DNA from: Verrucomicrobiia bacterium
GTDB lineage: Bacteria; Verrucomicrobiota; Verrucomicrobiia; Verrucomicrobiales; DEV007
Length of the DNA: 46,177 bases
Direction: 5' to 3'
NCBI GenBank assembly: GCA_030430255.1
Contig: JAUIGD010000006.1
Location: forward strand, 1 to 46,177
Both the position numbers and the translations under genes were made by a program. The notes below the pieces were generated by a model. That model was given only the letters and a program-made list of their open reading frames with translations. It was not told the DNA's origin and did not search any database. Shown piece after piece: positions 33,693-43,900 of the stretch; positions within the stretch are counted from its first letter, which is position 1; each line of letters starts with the position of its first letter.

Positions 33693-33710
33693 GATGACAA
33701 ATCTGTCATC
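33693..33710. promoter_or_regulatory. Operator-like inverted repeat in the divergent DUF1501/CotH region
   Basis: GATGACA-AATC-TGTCATC is a perfect 7-bp inverted repeat with a 4-bp spacer, 33 bp upstream of the DUF1501 start, where a promoter is expected. A second inverted repeat (CTGGGT/ACCCAG, 33766-33791) lies nearer the middle of the 245-bp intergenic region. The regulator is unknown. Confidence 0.45.
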
Positions 33711-33904
33711 TACCTGAGAAGACACTACAGGGCGGCGCGCGATCTGACGCACAATCCCGACCCCGCTGGGTCTTTTGGGAATGTAACCCAGATCGTGGTT
33801 CGTGCGCCAAGGCCATTCCGCTGCCGAATCAGAGGCATCTCTCGCCCCGCGGGAGGCCGTTTGCGCTCAGCCCGCGCCGCGGCGATTGTCACGCTGACCG
33901 TCCC

Positions 33905-36900
33905 ATGCACCCGATTTCTCCCCTTCGCGCCGCTGCAGGGGTGACGTTGATTTGTTTCGTTGCCTCCTCTCCTGCCCGCGCCGCGGAGTTCCACCCGATC
34001 GACTCGGTGTCGGCCTCCACCTCGGCGACCGACCTCTGGCCCGTTTCCAATTTGATCCAGGGGCCGGGCTCGGGATTCGGCGCCTCTGAGCCGCACGCCC
34101 AGCTCGGGTCGGGTTCCAGCCACCGTTGGGTCACCGACGCGCCGAACGGCTTCCCCTCGGACTACATCGAGGAGATCGGCCGGCCGGTGCTGACCTTCGA
34201 CCTCGGCGAGGAGCGCCTGCTGTCGGAGGTCAGCGTGTGGGGATACACCTCGACCAACGCCAACGGCGTCAGCGCGTTCCGCCTGCGCTTCGCTTCCGCC
34301 GCCGACGGGCCGGCGGGGTTCGGGTCGAGCATCGCCTACAGCCCGAGCTTCGCGCCGACCAACGACGACTCCGCCCGGCAGTCCTTCGCGTTCTCCGAGA
34401 CGGTCGCCGCGCGTTACGTCGAGTTCACCTGCGAGGACAATTTCTACTCCAACGGCGGCGACGGGCCCCCCGGCGGGGGCGACCGGGTGGGGCTCGGCGA
34501 GGTGGCCTTCGCCGACGAGGTGCCTGACCTCCGCCCGCAGATCGCGCTGCCGGCCTCGCTCGACTTCGGCAACCCTCCGGCCTACGCGGGCGCGGTGTCG
34601 CGGACGCTGGCGGTCGCCAACACCGGGACGGGCGACGCTCTCACCGTGACGACGCTCGAGGTGGTCGGCGAGCCCCCGGCGGCAGCGATGTTCGCGGTGC
34701 AAGGCGCGTCCCTGCCCTTGTCGATCGCGGCGGGGGAGTCGGCCGATCTGACGGTGATCTTCGACAGCGGCGGCGCGGAGGGTTGCTTCAGCGCGCAGCT
34801 TGCGGTGGCGGGCGATGACCCCCGCCGGCCTGTTACCAACGTGTTGTTAGCGGGCGGCGTGAACTGCGTCCCGGTCGTTCCGGAGAAGCCGGCCTTCTCG
34901 CTGGAGGGCGGCACCTTCACCGGCGGGCTGAGCCTCGAGCTGACCACGCCGACGCCCGGCGCGCAGGTCCTCTACACGACCGACGGCAGCGAGCCGGCGC
35001 CCGGCAACCCCGCGGCCATGGCCTACGCCGGGCCCATCGCCATCGACCGCACTTTGCAGGTCCGCGCGGCGGCCGCGCTGGGCGGGGAGCTCTCGGAGGT
35101 CGAGACCGAGAGCTACGTGCGGCTGGCCGCCGACCTCGCTGGCTACACCTCGGAGATCCCCATCCTCGTGTTGGAGAACTTCGGCGCCGGCGCCGTGCCG
35201 AACAAGGGCTGGTCCACCTCCACCCAGACCGGCGGCGGGCTCCGGCAGGTGCCCCGCCAGCCGGCTTTCCTCGCCGTGTTCGACGTCGACCCCGCCGCCG
35301 GCGCCGCCGCGGTCGCCGCGCCACCAGACCTCGACTCCCGCGCCGGCGTGCGCGTGCGCGGCGCCTTCTCGTCCACCTGGACGCCCAAGCCGTACTCGCT
35401 CGAGACCTGGAAGGAGGGGGAGGACGCCGACCGCGATGTGAAATTGTTAGGGATGCCGGGCGACAGCGACTGGATCCTCTACTTCCCGCACCCGAGCTAC
35501 GACCGGTCGATGCTGGGGAACACCTTCACCTGGGAGCTGGCGTCGCGCACCGGCCGTTACGGAACGCGCTTCCGCTGGGTGGACGTGTTCGTCAACGAGG
35601 ACGGCGGCGACCTGCGGTTGGCCGACCGGCGCGGCGTCTACGCGCTGGCGGAAAAGGTCAAGCGCGGCGGCGACCGCATCGATTTCGACGCCCTCTCCGA
35701 CGACGGCGCGACGGGCGGCTGGCTGCTCGGCATCAACCGCATGGACCCCGAGCCAGAGGGCGGCTTCCCGGCGGCGAACGGCGCGACCTCGCCGCAGTTT
35801 TTCCACACGCCCGGGCCGAACCGCATCCCGCAGACGCCGGCGAACACGGCGGGGCAGGGCGACGACATCCCACGGCAATACAACGCCTTCATCAACTTCG
35901 AGAACCCCAACGGCTATACGATCAACGCCGCGCAACGCGCCGCCATCGAGGGCTGGTTCACCGAGTTGGAGGGCGTGTTCTACGACGACGCGCGCTGGCT
36001 CGACCCCGACCTCGGCTACCGGCGCTACGTCGATACGCGCGACTTCATCGACTACTTCATCCTGCTCAACCTGGGCAAGCAGGGTGACGGCCTGCTGCTC
36101 TCGATGTTCCCCTGGGTGTCGTCCGGTGAGCGCAAGCTGCACATGGGGCCGATGTGGGACTTCAACAACGGCGCCTACGGCGGCGCGACGGGCGACCCGC
36201 TCTATTTCCGGCGCGACCGCCTCTGGTACCCGCGTCTCTTCGATGACCCCGCGTTCCTGCGCGAGTACATCGACCGCTGGTTCGAGCTGCGCCGCGGCCC
36301 GCTCGCCGACGCCGCGATGGCCGGTTTGATCGACGCGCAGGCCGCCGGCATCCCGGACGCGCTCGTCCCCGCGCAGGGCGTCGCCTTGGCCACCTGGCGG
36401 ACGCGGCTCGCCGACATGAAGACCTGGCTGGCGGCGCGCGCGGGCTGGATCGATTCGCAATATTTCGCGCCGCCGGAGTTCGGCGCGCCGGGCGGGATCG
36501 TGGCGCCGGGCTTCCAGATGACGCTGGCCAACGACACCGGCCGGCCGGGCACGGTCTTCTACACCACCGACGGCAGCGACCCGATGGGCGACGGCGGGGC
36601 GACGGTCGAAGCGACGATGCTGGTGGCGGGGGACGCGGCCTTGAGCGCGCTGGTGCCTTCGGTCGAGAACAGCGGCGCGGCGTTGTCGGTGGCCGACTGG
36701 GCGGGCGTCGCGGCGCCCGCGAACGCCGCCGCGTGGACCGCCGGTGCGAACGGCGCCGGCTACGACTACGGCGACCTGATCGGGCTCGACCTCGAAGCCG
36801 CCATGCGGGGGATCAATCCCGGCGCCTACCTCCGCATCCCGTTCGAGGTCGATGCCGGTGCGCTCGCGGGCTGGACTGGCCTCACCCTGCGGATGAAGTA

Positions 36901-38005
36901 TGACGACGGCTTCGTCGCCTACCTGAACGGGGTGCGGGTCGCTGCGGCCAATGCCCCCGCGACGCCCGTTTGGGACTCCGCCGCCACGGCGAACCACCCC
37001 GACGCCCAGGCCGAGGTGTTCGTCGAATTCGACGTCGGCACTGCGCTGGCGCAGCTCGTCGCCGGCGACAACATGCTCGCGGTCCACCTGCTGAACGCCG
37101 GCGCCGGCAGCAGCGATGCCCTGGCTCTGGCGGAACTCGTCGCCGAGCGCGTGACGGTCGGTTCGCCCGGCGCCACCGCCTACGCCGGCCCCGTCGCGAT
37201 CGGGCAAAGCGTGGCCGTCCGCGCGCGCACGCTCGGCGACGATGGCGAGTGGTCCGCCCTGAACGAGGCCACCTTCATCACCGGCACGCTCGCCTCGGCG
37301 GCCAACATCGCCGTGAGCGAGATCATGTACCACCCCGCCGACGGTGCCGGCGAGGAGTTCATTGAACTGCTGAACATCGACCCGGCGAACTCGGTCGACC
37401 TCACCGGCGCCGCCTTCACCAACGGCGTCGACTACACCTTCCCCGCCGGCACCGTGCTCGCGCCCGGCGGCAGGGTCGTGGTGGTGCAATCCCAGTTCGC
37501 CGCGAGCACGCGGCTCGCCAACGGCGGCGAACGCCTGACGCTCACCGCCGCCGACGGGTCGACCGTGCGCGACTTCGCCTACGACGACGCCCCGCCTTGG
37601 CCTGCGGCCGCCGATGGCGCCGGGCACAGTTTGGTGCTGCTGCGTCCGGAGGCCGACCCCGACCACGCTGATCCCGCCAACTGGCGGCCGAGCGCGCTGC
37701 CCGGCGGCAACCCGGGCGACAGCGATGCCATCCCCTACCTCGGCGGCGACCTCCTCGACTACGCCCTCGCCGCATCACCGCTGGTGGTCGTAGGCGCTGA
37801 ATTCGCCTCGATTCAATTCGCGACCCGCACCGCCGCGGACGCGGCCACCGTGACGGCGTGGGTTTCCCAGGATGCCGTCACCTGGGAGTTGGCCGCACCC
37901 GCAGTCGCTTCCCCCGCTGGCGATGGCTTGACCCGCTTCGTCGTGCCCCTCCAAGCCGACCTCGATCGGCTGCTCTTCAGGCTCGCGGTTGACCCGAACG
38001 ACTGA
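33905..38005 (+). CDS. Large secreted CotH-kinase / lamin-tail protein
   Basis: 1366 residues. Order: signal peptide (1-26); discoidin-like domain (about 27-200, starting AEFHPIDSVSAS); choice-of-anchor D/ASPM-like domain (about 205-320); chitobiase C-terminal-like domain with VLYTTDGSEPAPG (325-400); CotH domain (about 415-810, with LLGMPGDSDWILYFPHPSYD, VDVFVNEDGGD and LHMGPMWDFNNGAYGG); a second chitobiase-like domain that starts with VFYTTDGSDP (near 880) and resumes near 1085 after a galactose-binding-like insertion; a lamin-tail domain (about 1135-1245, NIAVSEIMYHPADGAGEEF); and a C-terminal beta region. Family knowledge: CotH of Bacillus is a protein kinase of spore coat proteins. Here the location is outside the cell, so the activity is uncertain. 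Confidence 0.9.
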   Translation: MHPISPLRAAAGVTLICFVASSPARAAEFHPIDSVSASTSATDLWPVSNLIQGPGSGFGASEPHAQLGSGSSHRWVTDAPNGFPSDYIEEIGRPVLTFDLGEERLLSEVSVWGYTSTNANGVSAFRLRFASAADGPAGFGSSIAYSPSFAPTNDDSARQSFAFSETVAARYVEFTCEDNFYSNGGDGPPGGGDRVGLGEVAFADEVPDLRPQIALPASLDFGNPPAYAGAVSRTLAVANTGTGDALTVTTLEVVGEPPAAAMFAVQGASLPLSIAAGESADLTVIFDSGGAEGCFSAQLAVAGDDPRRPVTNVLLAGGVNCVPVVPEKPAFSLEGGTFTGGLSLELTTPTPGAQVLYTTDGSEPAPGNPAAMAYAGPIAIDRTLQVRAAAALGGELSEVETESYVRLAADLAGYTSEIPILVLENFGAGAVPNKGWSTSTQTGGGLRQVPRQPAFLAVFDVDPAAGAAAVAAPPDLDSRAGVRVRGAFSSTWTPKPYSLETWKEGEDADRDVKLLGMPGDSDWILYFPHPSYDRSMLGNTFTWELASRTGRYGTRFRWVDVFVNEDGGDLRLADRRGVYALAEKVKRGGDRIDFDALSDDGATGGWLLGINRMDPEPEGGFPAANGATSPQFFHTPGPNRIPQTPANTAGQGDDIPRQYNAFINFENPNGYTINAAQRAAIEGWFTELEGVFYDDARWLDPDLGYRRYVDTRDFIDYFILLNLGKQGDGLLLSMFPWVSSGERKLHMGPMWDFNNGAYGGATGDPLYFRRDRLWYPRLFDDPAFLREYIDRWFELRRGPLADAAMAGLIDAQAAGIPDALVPAQGVALATWRTRLADMKTWLAARAGWIDSQYFAPPEFGAPGGIVAPGFQMTLANDTGRPGTVFYTTDGSDPMGDGGATVEATMLVAGDAALSALVPSVENSGAALSVADWAGVAAPANAAAWTAGANGAGYDYGDLIGLDLEAAMRGINPGAYLRIPFEVDAGALAGWTGLTLRMKYDDGFVAYLNGVRVAAANAPATPVWDSAATANHPDAQAEVFVEFDVGTALAQLVAGDNMLAVHLLNAGAGSSDALALAELVAERVTVGSPGATAYAGPVAIGQSVAVRARTLGDDGEWSALNEATFITGTLASAANIAVSEIMYHPADGAGEEFIELLNIDPANSVDLTGAAFTNGVDYTFPAGTVLAPGGRVVVVQSQFAASTRLANGGERLTLTAADGSTVRDFAYDDAPPWPAAADGAGHSLVLLRPEADPDHADPANWRPSALPGGNPGDSDAIPYLGGDLLDYALAASPLVVVGAEFASIQFATRTAADAATVTAWVSQDAVTWELAAPAVASPAGDGLTRFVVPLQADLDRLLFRLAVDPND

Positions 38006-38204
38006 GATCGACTCCGGGAGGCGCAAGGCGATGTCCGGTCCGCCAGCCGATGCGGACGCGGAAGGTTGGATCGATTCTGGCAAAGAGGGAGAAAGGGTTT
38101 GCAAATTGTAAAAACCATAATTACAATCATTAAGATACTGGAAAGCACGAGGAAAAGGCATTCTGAAGCCAGAATGAAACCCAAAACCAAGAAATGGAGG
38201 AGAT
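38006..38204 (+). promoter_or_regulatory. AT-rich leader and Shine-Dalgarno of the choice-of-anchor P gene
   Basis: The region 38095-38204 is AT-rich. It holds the perfect inverted repeat ATTGTAA-N9-TTACAAT at 38105-38127 and a strong purine stretch, TGGAGGAGAT, just before the ATG at 38205, which fixes that start. A defined -35/-10 pair could not be chosen. Confidence 0.45.
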
Positions 38205-40139
38205 ATGAGAAACGTCAGTTCACACGTTCGCATTTGGAGGAATCGGCACCGCGGGTGCGTCGGTGCGATGGCTTTGTTAGGAATGGCCGCAGCCGGCGCC
38301 TCGCAGTCTGCCCCTGACCAAGTCGCGTCCGGGGAGGCCGTCCCACTCTCCGTCGTTCTCATGCCGGCCGGCCTCGCCCCGGTGGAGGTCGAACCGCTCG
38401 GGAGGACTAAGGGAGCGGCGCCGCCAGCCTATTCGGAGAGTGTCGATCAGGCTCAGTTCGATGAGAGCGAGCCTTTCCTCGGCCTGGCCGTGGGCGGTCT
38501 GGTCGAGGTGGAGGCGGTGCGGGCGACGGGTGCCGCGAGTTCCGCGGTCGCGTCCGATCTCGATGCGCCGGCGACCCCGGCATCCACCACGTCGGACGGC
38601 GCTTGCGCCGATCTCGAACTGCATGTCGGGGCGGTCACGCTTCTCGGCAACACCACGTCGGCGCTCTCGATCTCCGCCGACCAGATCAATTCGTCGTCCG
38701 CGGTCTCCGGGGAGTTCGGGGCCTACGCCGGAGGCGGCGGTTCCAGCTTCACCAACCTGGTCGTCGAGATCGCCGGTGTTCCGGTGCCCGGCATCCCTTC
38801 ATCGCCGCCGGTGAACACCAGTATCGACCTGGGGGCGCAGGGGCTCGCTGGTGCCAGTTTGCATCTCAATGAGGAACTCGTCGAAGGCGATCCAACCTCG
38901 GGCTTCACCGTGACGCGCAACGCCTTGAGGGTCAGCTTCGATACCGTCGATCTCGGCATCGCCAACCTCGGCGCGGTCGACGGTGAGATCGTCGTCGGCC
39001 ACTCCACCGCATCGCAGCTGTCCGACGCCGACCGCGATGGCGTCATCGACGCGCAGGACGGCGATGCGGATGGCGACGGCATCCCGGGCAGCGTCGAGCG
39101 TTCGCTGGCGGGAAACGGCGGCGACTCGGACCTGGACCTCGTCCCTGACGAATTCGATCTCGACAGCGACAACGATGGGATCAATGACGTCCGCGAAGCG
39201 GGCGGTGTCGATGCCGATGGCGACGGCATGCAGGACGCGAGCGGCGACGGCGACCCCGACGAAGACCGCGATGGTCTGGTCGATAGCATCGATCCCGACG
39301 ACGCCGTCGCCGGCGGCGGGGCCGGGCAGGAGCTGCCGATCCCCGACACCGATGGTGATGGGCTCCGTGATTTCATCGACCTCGACAGCGACAACGACAC
39401 GATCCCCGACCTCTACGAAGCGCAGCCGACGGTTCCTGATTCGGACGGGGACGGGCTCGTCGATGGCCTCGACCACGACGGCGATGGGATCGCGCTCGCC
39501 GCCGACGGCGCCGATGCGGAGTTTGGCGATGCCGCCGATACCCCGCCGCTCGACAGCGACGGCGACCTCGTGCCCAACTACCTCGACCCCGACAGCGACG
39601 ACGACGGGGTCACCGACATCGACTCGGTCGGCAACGGCCACCTGGACGCCGACGGCGACGGGGCCGCTGACTTGCCGATCACGGACATCGATGGCGACGG
39701 CATCCCCGACGGGGGCGACGGCGACACCGGGGTAATCGGTGGCGATCCCGGCCTGCTCACCTGGGCTGAGTTCCAGGCGTCGATCGGGGCGCCTGGGCTC
39801 GATGGCTGGGGCGACGATGCGGATGGGGACACGGCGACCAACGGCCACGAATTCTTCGCCGGGACGGATCCGGGGGACCCGGACAGCGCCCCGGAACTGT
39901 CGCTCTCCCGCGTCGATCTGAGCGGAGCCCTCTTTTTCGAGGTCCGCGCCCAGAGGGATCCCAAAGCGCTCGCCTTCGGTGAGTTCGAGTTCTCGCCCGA
40001 GATGGTGAACTGGTTCGAAGGCGAAGGGCGGCTTGAACCCATCGAATCCACTCCGGAGGAGCTGGCGGCGAGGGCGGAGGCCGCCATCGGGCCGGGCGCC
40101 CCGCGCGCCTTCGTCAGGCTGCGGGTGACCGCCCCCTGA
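38205..40139 (+). CDS. Secreted choice-of-anchor P / thrombospondin type 3 repeat protein
   Basis: 644 residues. A basic N-terminus and hydrophobic segment (MALLGMAAAGASQS) suggest export. Residues about 125-270 match the choice-of-anchor P type: SADQINSSSAVSGEFGAYAG, NLVVEIAGVPVPG, then LHLNEELVEG and an ALRVSFDTVD stretch. Residues about 275-510 are Asp-rich thrombospondin type 3-like calcium loops (DADRDGVIDAQDGDADGDGI, DLDSDNDGINDV and many similar). A C-terminal beta domain follows, containing ALFFEVRAQRDPKALAFG. No PEP-CTERM or other sorting tail is seen. Probably a calcium-stabilised surface or matrix protein. A strong ribosome-binding site precedes it, and a perfect hairpin follows the stop. 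Confidence 0.85.
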   Translation: MRNVSSHVRIWRNRHRGCVGAMALLGMAAAGASQSAPDQVASGEAVPLSVVLMPAGLAPVEVEPLGRTKGAAPPAYSESVDQAQFDESEPFLGLAVGGLVEVEAVRATGAASSAVASDLDAPATPASTTSDGACADLELHVGAVTLLGNTTSALSISADQINSSSAVSGEFGAYAGGGGSSFTNLVVEIAGVPVPGIPSSPPVNTSIDLGAQGLAGASLHLNEELVEGDPTSGFTVTRNALRVSFDTVDLGIANLGAVDGEIVVGHSTASQLSDADRDGVIDAQDGDADGDGIPGSVERSLAGNGGDSDLDLVPDEFDLDSDNDGINDVREAGGVDADGDGMQDASGDGDPDEDRDGLVDSIDPDDAVAGGGAGQELPIPDTDGDGLRDFIDLDSDNDTIPDLYEAQPTVPDSDGDGLVDGLDHDGDGIALAADGADAEFGDAADTPPLDSDGDLVPNYLDPDSDDDGVTDIDSVGNGHLDADGDGAADLPITDIDGDGIPDGGDGDTGVIGGDPGLLTWAEFQASIGAPGLDGWGDDADGDTATNGHEFFAGTDPGDPDSAPELSLSRVDLSGALFFEVRAQRDPKALAFGEFEFSPEMVNWFEGEGRLEPIESTPEELAARAEAAIGPGAPRAFVRLRVTAP

Positions 40140-40183
40140 TCGGCCGATCACGGAGGGGTGCACGGACGGGCTCCGTGCACCCC
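40137..40183. other. Perfect 14-bp palindrome and 12-bp hairpin between genes
   Basis: TGATCGGCCGATCA (40137-40150) is a perfect palindrome that includes the stop codon. Directly after it, GGGGTGCACGGA (40155-40166) pairs perfectly with TCCGTGCACCCC (40172-40183) across a 5-nt loop. There is no T-run, so it is not a standard rho-independent terminator. It may be a REP-like element or a transcript-stabilising hairpin. Confidence 0.6.
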
Positions 40184-40201
40184 GCGACAACCTCGAAGGG
40201 G

Positions 40202-40837
40202 ATGAACGCATTTGCGATGGACGCCAAGGGGCAACGCGATGGGGTCACGGCGATGTGGGGGGCGGTATGCGCCTACGTGCAGCGGCTCGGCTACCCGCGC
40301 TGGGAGGCGGAAGACCTCACCCAAGACCTGTTCCTCCAGCTCGTCCGCCGCGGGACGATCGGAGATTTCGTTTCCGCTTCCGAGTCGCCGGAACACCTCC
40401 GGGCGAGGCTCTATCTCGCGGCGCGCCGGGTCGTCATCAACGCCGTGCGCCACGGGAGCGCGCAGCGACGGGCCGGAGGGCGCCACTCGGTGTCGCTCGA
40501 TGCCGAAGCCCCAGGCGCGGAGCGCATGGCGGCGACTTCGGAACAGAACCCAGCGACGGAGGTGATGTTTCGTGAGGCAAAAGCGGAGATCGTCGCCAAT
40601 GTGCGCGCGATCGTCCGCTCGGGCGGGCGCTCAGGCCGGGCGACCCGCGCCGCCGTGGCGCGCGAGTATTTGCTCCCGGATTCCCGGCAGCGCTCCTACA
40701 AAGCGGCGGCGGAGGAGCTGCGGATCTCGCCGGGCAATCTGGGGGTGATGGTGCATCGCTTGCGGCGCGAACTGCGCGAACAACTGCTGCGGGGCGATAG
40801 CGCCCTCGGTGCGGGGCCGCTTCCGCGCCCTTCGTAG
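40202..40837 (+). CDS. ECF-like sigma factor, divergent
   Basis: 211 residues. The N-terminal half has the region 2 pattern (YVQRLGYPRWEAEDLTQDLF, then ARLYLAARRVVINAVRHGSAQRR). The C-terminus has a region 4-like helix-turn-helix (SYKAAAEELRISPGNLGVMV, HRLRRELREQL). The spacing between the halves is longer than in classical ECF factors. This resembles the sigma-70-like proteins found beside surface protein or kinase genes in Planctomycetes and Verrucomicrobiota. The ATG at 40202 follows AAGGGG; a GTG at 40175 and an ATG at 40217 are alternatives. No anti-sigma gene is adjacent. The gene precedes a large lipoprotein gene on the same strand by 85 bp. Confidence 0.75.
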   Translation: MNAFAMDAKGQRDGVTAMWGAVCAYVQRLGYPRWEAEDLTQDLFLQLVRRGTIGDFVSASESPEHLRARLYLAARRVVINAVRHGSAQRRAGGRHSVSLDAEAPGAERMAATSEQNPATEVMFREAKAEIVANVRAIVRSGGRSGRATRAAVAREYLLPDSRQRSYKAAAEELRISPGNLGVMVHRLRRELREQLLRGDSALGAGPLPRPS

Positions 40838-40922
40838 CGTGGGGCGTCGCTCCCGCCCGCGGGTCACCCACGCCTCGCCGGCGGACGATGTTCTCTCGTG
40901 GTCGCTCGGGGAGTTGGCTGGT

Positions 40923-43900
40923 ATGTTGCTCCAGCCCCTCCCAGCCATGGCTTCACATCACCCGTCCCTCCTGCTCCCCATCCTGTTGGGGCTGTTTGTC
41001 TCCTCTGGTTGTGAACGCGGGGGGGAGACCCCGTCTTCCGGAGGGGGGCAAGCCCGAGAACTCCACCCCTTCGCCAAGCTTCCGCCGCTGTCCGACGTCG
41101 AACTGAGTCCCCGGGCCGGGGCCGCGGGCGGCACCCTTTTCGAGAAGCTCGACCCGGCCGCTGCGGGCTTGGATTTCGTCCACCGGTGGGAGCCGCGAGG
41201 TCCGCGCGAGGAGATGCTGCAGAAAACCGGCTTCACCGGCGGCGGCGTCGCCGCCGGCGACTACGACGGCGACGGCTTGACCGACCTCTACCTGACGCGC
41301 CCGCACGGCGGCGGGCGGCTCTACCGGAACCTGGGCGGCTTCCGCTTCGAGGACGCGACCGCGGCGGCGGGGGTCGACACCGGCCCGGCATGGACGACCG
41401 GCGCCTGCTTCAACGACGTGGACGGCGACGGCTTGTTGGACCTCTTCGTCTGCGCCCACGACTCGGACAACCACCTGTTCCTCAACCGCGGCGGCGGGCG
41501 CTTCGAGGACGCGGCGTCGGCGAGCGGCCTCAACTCCATCGGCGCCAACGTGAAGATGGCCTTCGCGGACTACGACCTCGACGGCGACCTCGACGCCTAC
41601 CTCGTCACCAACCGCCTCGAGCCGGTCTCGATGCCGCCCGACCGCGAGGTCTACGAGGGGAGCCCGGGCGAGTTCCGCGTGCGGGAGGCGCACCGCGAGT
41701 TGGTGACGATCATCAACCTGCCGGACGGCACGCAGAAGTTCACCAAGGCCGGGCAGTTCGACCGGCTCTTCCGCAGCCGCCTCGCCGACACGGGCGAGCT
41801 GCGCTTCGAAGAGGTCGCGGCGGAGTCGGGGATCGACGGCGCCGACCACGGGCTCGACGCGACCTGGTGGGACTACGACGCCGACGGCGACCCCGACCTC
41901 TACGTCTCCAACGACTTCACCGACCCCGACAAGTTTTACCGCAACCGCGGCGACGGCACCTTCGAGGAGATCGCGCTCCGGACGCTGCCGCACACGCCCT
42001 GGTTCACGATGGGGTCCGCGGCGGGCGACCTCGACGGCGACGGGCTGCTCGACCTCGTGGCGGCGGACATGTCGGCGACGACCCACTTCCGCGAGAAGGT
42101 GTCGATGGGTTCGATGGACGCCGTGGCCTGGTTCCTCGATACCGCCGAGCCGCGCCAGTTCATGCGCAACGCCGTCTACCTGAACACCGGCACAGACCGC
42201 TTCATGGAGGTGGCGCACATGGCGGGGCTGGCGAGTTCGAATTGGACCTGGTCGATCAAGGTCGCGGACCTCGACGGCGACGGCCGCGAGGACGTGTTCG
42301 CCACCAACGGCTTCCCCTTCGACTATCTCGACAGCGACTTCGCCGCGGAGTTGGCGAGGTCGGGCCGCGCCACCGACCCCGCGGCCTGGCGGCAGGCGCC
42401 GCGCCTGCCGGAGGCGGACCTGGCGTTCCAAAACCTCGGCGACCTCCGCTTCGAGCCGCCGGCGGACGGCTGGGGCTTGGGCGGGCCATCGATCAGCTTC
42501 GGCGCCGCCTGCGCGGACCTCGACGGCGACGGCGACCCCGACCTCGTGGTGAACCGCTTTGGCGAGGCGCCCGGGCTGTTTCGGAACCGCTCGGAGGCGG
42601 ACTGGATCGCGCTGGAACTGCGCAGCGCGCGCGGGAGGAACACGCACGCGCTCGGGGCGACCGTCTCGGCCACGACGGCGGACGGCGGGCGCCAGCTCCG
42701 CTACCTCAACGGCGGCGGTGGCTACCTGTCGGCGGACGCGCCGGGGGAGTGGTTGATCGGGCTGGGCGGGGGCGGTGGTGCCGCGGAATTGGAGGTGCGC
42801 TGGCCCGGCGGGGCGGTGCAGACGCTCGCCGGCCTCCGCGCCGGGCGCCGCTACACCGTCGTCGAGCCGGAGCCAGCGGGGGATCCGCCGGGGGAGGCGC
42901 CGCCTTCGGGCAAAGCGATGTTTGTTTCTTCCGATTTGTTAGCTGGAGCCGTCCACCGCGAGCGCCCCTACGACGACTTCGCCCGCGAGCCGCTGCTGCC
43001 GAACCGGCTCTCGCAGTCCGGGCCGCCGATGGCCTTCGGCGACCTCGACGGTGATGGCGACGAGGACTACTTCCTCGGCGGTGCTGCCGGCCAGGCGGGG
43101 CAGGTCTTCCTCCGCGCCGCCGACGGGCGCGTCGTCGCCGCGCCGGGCGGCGACGCGCTCGCCGCCGACGCCGAGAGCGAGGACACCGCCTGCGCGCTGT
43201 TCGACGCCGACGCGGACGGCGACCTCGACCTCTACGTCGGCAGCGGCAGCAACGAGTGGCCCGCCGGCAGCGAGCGCTATGCCGACCGGCTCTACCTGAA
43301 CGACGGCGCCGGGTCGTTTGCCAAAGCGGAGGCCGCGCTGCCGGACACGCGCGACAGCACCGGGGGCGTCGCGGCGGCGGACTACGATCTCGATGGCGAC
43401 ATCGACCTTTTCGTCGGCGCCCGCGCGGTGCCGGGCGCCTACCCGACCGCGCCGCCGAGCCGGGTCCTGCGCAACGAGGGCGGGCGCTTCGTCGAGGCGC
43501 ACGCGCTCGAGGCCGGGATGGTCACCGCCGCGCAATGGGCGGACTTCGACGGCAACGGCTACCCGAACCTGCTCGTCGCGACCGAATACGGGCCGGTGCG
43601 GATTTGGGGCAACGACGAGGGGGAGCTCTCCGACGGTACCTCCGATGCGGGAATCGAGGCGATCACCGGCTGGTGGAACGGGCTGGCGGTCGCCGACGTC
43701 GATGGCGATGGTGACCTCGATTTCGCGGCGACGAACTTCGGCCTCAACACGAAATACCACCCGAGCGAGAAAAAACCGCAGCTGCTTTACTACGCCGACT
43801 TCGCTGGCGACGGTCACCCGCAGATCGTCGAGGCGAAGCTGCGCGCCGAAGGGCTGTTGCCGGTGCGCGGCAAGAGCTGCTCCACGGCGGCGATGCCCCA

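Noticed and set aside
33809-33830. Sigma-54-like site before the CotH gene
   Set aside because: Only the GG and GC dinucleotides match at the right spacing; in GC-rich DNA this is expected by chance.
38066-38317. Small upstream open frame overlapping the choice-of-anchor P gene
   Set aside because: It has no ribosome-binding site of its own and overlaps a better-supported gene in another frame; its sequence is not protein-like.
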